Source: CADEED01 sp036274075 (GTDB taxonomy: Bacteria; Pseudomonadota; Gammaproteobacteria; Steroidobacterales; Steroidobacteraceae). Taken from it: a DNA stretch of 64,000 bases. Below are positions 60,489-64,000 of this stretch, one piece after another. Numbering within the stretch: position 1 is the stretch's first letter; every line of letters begins with the position of its first letter. The position numbers were made by a program, and so were the translations under genes. The stretch lies in the NCBI GenBank assembly GCA_036274075.1, contig DASUGK010000030.1, positions 18,311 to 82,310 of the forward strand, in the 5' to 3' direction. Under the pieces are notes generated by a model. It saw only the letters and a list, made by a program, of their open reading frames with translations, searched no databases and was not told where the DNA came from.

Positions 60489-60662
60489 AGCTTTCTATAC
60501 CTCCTTTGATTGGGTTCGGTGGGTGGCTGTATAGAAACGGGCCGGCGAATTTCAATGGGGATCGCGGCTGTGGGAAATTTCCGGCAGCCCGCAGATCCTG
60601 AAACTCGGGCCCGTGCCGGTGGTCTATCTACCGTTTCGGATCCGTGAGCTTCAAAGGAGGTC

Positions 60663-61031
60663 ATGAACATGAAACGTTGGCAGGACTGGGCGAACCTGGC
60701 GCTCGGGGCGTGGATGATCATCTCTCCCTGGGCACTCGGCTTCGCCGATGGCGATAACGTCGCCGCAGTGAGCGCCTGGGCGTTCGGTGCCGGCATCCTC
60801 GTGTTCGCCGGCATGGCGGCATACATGCCGAAGGCGTGGGAAGAGGGGATCAACGTCCTCCTGGGCGTCGGTCTCCTGGCCTCGCCGTGGCTATTCGGCT
60901 TCGCGACACAGTTGGAGCCGACCGCGAATGCCGCGGTCGTGGGCGTGCTCGTGGCGGCGCTTGCACTGTGGGCAATGCTGGCCGACGAGACGGTGCGCAA
61001 CCGGCTGTTCCGGCGACAGCAGACGGGATAA
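60663..61031 (+). CDS. SPW-repeat membrane protein
   Basis: A 122-residue inner-membrane protein with two copies of the SPW repeat (IISPWALGFADG and LASPWLFGFATQ), each Ser-Pro-Trp starting a TM loop, and four TMs in total. Function is unknown; such proteins often neighbour stress genes. AAAGGAGG lies just upstream of the ATG. It is divergent from Hsp20, whose leader has the same AAAGGAGG core. Confidence 0.9.
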   Translation: MNMKRWQDWANLALGAWMIISPWALGFADGDNVAAVSAWAFGAGILVFAGMAAYMPKAWEEGINVLLGVGLLASPWLFGFATQLEPTANAAVVGVLVAALALWAMLADETVRNRLFRRQQTG

Positions 61032-61221
61032 GCAAGGAGACGCACGCGCGGTGCGTCGAAGCAGCGGTGCGGGGCGGTCTGATTCCCGCCGCCCCGCACC
61101 CGCGGTCTCGATCGAATGAACGGTCAATGCTGGGCCGCGGCGGATTTTGGTTCGCCGTCGCACCGGTTCTATACTCAGCAAGAAATCCGTTCCCTCGTGT
61201 CGGGCTGGTGAGGAGAAGCTG

Positions 61222-61827
61222 ATGACGCCGTTGCCGGAATCGCTCGTGCCAGGACGACATTCGATCGATCGGCGCGCTTTTGTCCAACTCGCGGCGACGT
61301 TTGGCCTGTCGCTGTCTTTGCCGGGTCTCGCTGCGAAGGCGCCGGCTGAGCCACTTTCACCTGATGAGTTGAGCCTCGTCGGCGAAGTGTCGGAGTTGAT
61401 CATCCCGACGACGGACACCGGCGGAGCGCTGGCGGCCGGAGTGCCTGACTTCGTGCGGATGATGTTGTCGGATTGGTTCACCACGGCCGAGCGCGAGAAC
61501 TTCATTGCTGGCATGCACGAGTTCTCGGCGGGCGCGCTCGAGAAGTACGGCAAGAAATTCGCGGAGCTGGCCACAAGCCAGAAGGATCAGTATTTCGGCG
61601 AGTTGCTGTCGAAGGCGGAAGGAGGCGAATCTTCGCCGCGTACGCCATTCGTCGTGCTCATGAAGCGGCTCACGATTTTCGGTTACTACACCAGCGAACT
61701 CGGGGCCACGACCGAGCTGCGTCAACACATCGCCACGGCGCAGTACGAACCCGCGGCGGTCGTCAAACCAGGCGATCGGGCGGATTCCGGGCTTACCGGT
61801 GCCAGGTACTGGTTCGACGCGGGTTGA
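61222..61827 (+). CDS. Gluconate 2-dehydrogenase subunit 3 family protein (Tat-exported)
   Basis: A 201-residue protein. SIDRRAFVQLAATFGLSLSL is a twin-arginine-type signal. The rest fits the small gamma subunit of membrane-bound gluconate/sorbitol dehydrogenases (SLVGEVSELIIPTTDTGGAL, FVRMMLSDWFTTAERENFIA). The subunit is needed for export and folding of the flavoprotein partner, encoded 4 nt downstream. ATG 61222 follows AGGAGAAG; an upstream start would put extra residues before the signal. Confidence 0.87.
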   Translation: MTPLPESLVPGRHSIDRRAFVQLAATFGLSLSLPGLAAKAPAEPLSPDELSLVGEVSELIIPTTDTGGALAAGVPDFVRMMLSDWFTTAERENFIAGMHEFSAGALEKYGKKFAELATSQKDQYFGELLSKAEGGESSPRTPFVVLMKRLTIFGYYTSELGATTELRQHIATAQYEPAAVVKPGDRADSGLTGARYWFDAG

Positions 61828-61831
61828 CACG

Positions 61832-63517
61832 ATGGCCAACTACGACTTCGATGCGATCGTCATCGGCTCCGGCATTTCCGGCGGCTGGGCCGCGAAGGAG
61901 CTCACGGAGAAGGGACTGAAGGTGCTGCTGCTCGAGCGGGGGCGCTCGATTTCCCCCGCGGACTATGTCGGCGAACACAAGCCCGCCTGGCAGTTCCCGT
62001 TCCGACAGCTCGGCGATCGCAAGCGCTACGAACGCGACTACCCGGTCCAGAGTACCTGCTATGCGTTCGGCGAGCCGACCGAGCAGTTCTGGGTCAAGGA
62101 CTCCGAGCATCCCTACGGCCAGGATCCCGCGCGCCCGTTTCGTTGGATCCGCGGCTTCCATCTCGGCGGCAAGTCGCTCATGTGGGGACGAACCACGCCG
62201 CGCTGGGGTCCGATCAATTTCGAAGAGAACAAACGGGATGGGCATGGTGTCGACTGGCCCATTCGTTACGAGGACATTCGACCCTGGTATGACCATGTCG
62301 AAGAGTTCATCGGGGTATCCGGGCAGACCGAGTACGACTCGCCGTTCGCGCCCGTAGGGCGCTTCCAGCCCGGCATGCTCATGAATGCCTGCGAGACCTT
62401 CGTCGCCGACAGCATCCGCAAGAAATTTCCCGGCCGTCGGCTGACGATTGCGCCGTCCGCCATCCTCACGAAGCCGCTTCACGGTCGTCAGCCGTGTCAC
62501 TACTGCGGTCCGTGTGAAAGAGGTTGTTCCACGGGCTCGTTCTTCAGCTCGATCAGTTCGACGCTGCCTGCCGCGAGGGCGACGGGCAATCTCACGACTA
62601 TCACGGACAGCGTGGTTGTCGGGCTCGACTACGATCCGAAGTCACGCAAGGTCGCCGGAGTTCGCGTCGTCGATCGAAACACGCGGGCCGGCAAGCGCTA
62701 CAGCGGGAGGCTTGTTTTCCTCAACGCAGCCACGCTTGCTTCCACGCAGATCCTGCTCAATTCAACGAGTGAGACTTTCCCCAATGGCATCGGCAATCGC
62801 AGTGGAGTGCTGGGCCATTACCTGATGGATCACCCTTATCTCACCGTGAGTGCCGTCATCCCGGGGATGCTGGACAAGTACACCATCGGCAATCGGCCCG
62901 CAGGCGTCTGGATGCCGCGCTTTCACAACGTCGAGGGACAGACGGCGCCGTTCCTGCGTGGATTCAGTTACGAAGCGAGCGCATCGCGTGCAAACTGGAC
63001 GGACGGTGTCTCGATGCCGGGCTACGGCGCGGCTCTGAAGCAGCGCTTGCGCGAATACGGGCCGTGGACTTTCGGCTTCTATGGCTTTCTCGAATGCCTT
63101 CCCTACCGCGACAACACGCTGACGCTAGATCCGGTTCGCAAGGACCAGTGGGGCATGCCCATCCTCAATACGCGCTTCGAATGGGGCAAGAACGAACGCG
63201 CGCTGGCGAAGCAGCTGGTCAGCGATGCCGCCGAGATGTTGAAGAGCGCCGGAGCGACGGACATCTCACTGCCTCCCGATGAATTGCCGCCCGGCGGGTT
63301 CGGTATTCACGAGGTGGGAACGGCGCGGATGGGGCGCGATCCGGCGACGTCATTCCTGAATGGCCACAACCAGTCTCACGAAGTCGCCAACCTCTTCGTG
63401 ACGGATGGTTCGTGCATGCCATCGGTGGCGGCGCAGAATCCGTCGCTCACGTTCATGGCGCTGACGGCGCGGGCAGCGAACTACGCCGTGGAGCAGATGA
63501 AGGCCGGTGCGGTCTGA
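61832..63517 (+). CDS. GMC-family flavoprotein dehydrogenase (gluconate/sugar dehydrogenase type)
   Basis: A 561-residue GMC oxidoreductase. The FAD loop DAIVIGSGISGGWAAKEL, the flavin-attachment-region GGKSLMWGRTTPRW and the active-site histidine in GIHEVGTARMG with the later NPSLTFMALTARAA are present. A cysteine cluster CHYCGPCERGC near residue 218 suggests an iron-sulfur centre as in FAD-glucose dehydrogenases. It lacks its own signal peptide and probably leaves the cell with the Tat-signalled subunit upstream. Electrons would go to a cytochrome, but no cytochrome subunit is adjacent. Confidence 0.9.
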   Translation: MANYDFDAIVIGSGISGGWAAKELTEKGLKVLLLERGRSISPADYVGEHKPAWQFPFRQLGDRKRYERDYPVQSTCYAFGEPTEQFWVKDSEHPYGQDPARPFRWIRGFHLGGKSLMWGRTTPRWGPINFEENKRDGHGVDWPIRYEDIRPWYDHVEEFIGVSGQTEYDSPFAPVGRFQPGMLMNACETFVADSIRKKFPGRRLTIAPSAILTKPLHGRQPCHYCGPCERGCSTGSFFSSISSTLPAARATGNLTTITDSVVVGLDYDPKSRKVAGVRVVDRNTRAGKRYSGRLVFLNAATLASTQILLNSTSETFPNGIGNRSGVLGHYLMDHPYLTVSAVIPGMLDKYTIGNRPAGVWMPRFHNVEGQTAPFLRGFSYEASASRANWTDGVSMPGYGAALKQRLREYGPWTFGFYGFLECLPYRDNTLTLDPVRKDQWGMPILNTRFEWGKNERALAKQLVSDAAEMLKSAGATDISLPPDELPPGGFGIHEVGTARMGRDPATSFLNGHNQSHEVANLFVTDGSCMPSVAAQNPSLTFMALTARAANYAVEQMKAGAV

Positions 63518-63528
63518 GTCTTGGAAAG

Positions 63529-64000
63529 TCAGCCCGACGAGCTCCGCAGCCGGGGCGGTATGTTCTGGTTGTGGTGAAAGGCGTTGTCCGGATCGTATTT
63601 CGACTTGACGTCCACCAGCCTGTCGTAGACGGACTTGCCGTAAGCCTCGCTGAGCCGGTCGGGCTGTTCGTCGCCGCCGAGGAAATTGACGTAGACGCCA
63701 TTGCGGAAGCGGCCGAGCGCGCCGAAGAACCGCCGCGCCCAGGCGGTGTCATGGTCGCCGAACTCCTCGCCGGGCCGCCACACGGCGTCGAGCGTGATCG
63801 CGTGTGATGCCTGCCGGTTTCCATAGGCCGTCCGACCTTCGGCCACGCGGCTCACCGCTCCTTTCAGATGGAAGAGGGCCACGTACGAGCGCGGCGACGA
63901 GCAGGAAAACGCATGTGCAGTCAGCACGTCGATGAGGTCGTCGTCGAGCTCGGGAAGATGCGTGGATTTCCAGTAGTAGTTCCAGCCGTGCATGACGGTG
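63529..64000 (-). CDS. FAD-linked oxidoreductase, C-terminal (berberine-bridge) part; runs off right edge
   Basis: The last 157 residues of a minus-strand gene. VYVNFLGGDEQPDRLSEAYG and YDRLVDVKSKYDPDNAFHHN followed by QNI are the BBE-domain end of vanillyl-alcohol/berberine-bridge-type oxidases, which carry bicovalent FAD and oxidise alcohols, sugars or alkaloids. The FAD-binding domain lies beyond position 64000. It converges with the GMC gene, with 11 nt between stops. Confidence 0.85.
   Translation of the reverse strand, partial: TVMHGWNYYWKSTHLPELDDDLIDVLTAHAFSCSSPRSYVALFHLKGAVSRVAEGRTAYGNRQASHAITLDAVWRPGEEFGDHDTAWARRFFGALGRFRNGVYVNFLGGDEQPDRLSEAYGKSVYDRLVDVKSKYDPDNAFHHNQNIPPRLRSSSG

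Overview
The window is high-GC, densely packed chromosomal DNA with many ATGA, GTGA and TGATG gene overlaps. TonB-dependent receptors, an FNR-type oxygen sensor with the enterobacterial cysteine spacing, an Hsp20, a YihY/BrkB protein and a pim-like beta-oxidation set point to a Gammaproteobacterium of the metabolically versatile soil/water kind (Steroidobacteraceae/Nevskiales-like). That placement is inference from gene content only. I saw no rRNA, tRNA, CRISPR array, insertion sequence or phage module.

Layout. 1-4960: 5' end of a cyclic-glucan-synthase-like gene (minus), then an FAD oxidoreductase, a small orphan, 6-phosphogluconate dehydrogenase and transaldolase. 4991-13289: a secreted two-lectin-domain protein, a truncated metallo-hydrolase remnant, a DMT transporter, a pirin/acyltransferase-fold pair, a DGC-domain protein, an FNR-type regulator and an ankyrin protein. 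13394-22140: a periplasmic M20 peptidase, then a minus-strand operon encoding a tandem cytochrome c, a di-heme peroxidase-like protein, a beta-helix/cytochrome c fusion and a TonB receptor. An intrinsic terminator separates this operon from an aldehyde dehydrogenase. I regard it as the best candidate for an undescribed electron-transfer or substrate-processing system.

22141-33125: a 490-nt divergent spacer with three consecutive hairpins, a GGDEF-EAL protein and a LamB-type porin. Then comes a seven-gene minus-strand operon headed by a YtrA-type GntR repressor with a perfect 7-bp inverted repeat upstream. It encodes two paralogous membrane proteins, a YIP1 protein and a MacA/ABC/permease exporter. 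33256-36653: a divergent CDF-like transporter, a large cytochrome-ankyrin-toroid protein and a tautomerase-like ORF without a proper Pro1.

36798-53105: a catabolic island with a TonB receptor, acyl-CoA ligase, IclR regulator, three acyl-CoA dehydrogenases, an APH-like kinase and an SDR. Divergent from these are a hydratase/dehydrogenase, thiolase, MFS carrier and zinc alcohol dehydrogenase. Near-identical 15-bp palindromes (TTTCGC-N3-RCGAAA) lie in front of the TonB receptor and in the divergent promoter, so the IclR protein may control uptake and breakdown together. The enzymes resemble a dicarboxylate (pimelate-type) beta-oxidation route plus a kinase/dehydrogenase pair of the kind used on 4-hydroxyacyl-CoAs.

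53162-64000: small secreted, stress and redox genes. These include a formylglycine-enzyme-fold lipoprotein lacking the catalytic cysteines, a GST, BrkB, a PEGA lipoprotein, a DUF2314 protein, an RRM protein, Hsp20 and an SPW-repeat protein. The window ends with a Tat-exported GMC dehydrogenase pair and the 3' end of a berberine-bridge-type oxidoreductase.
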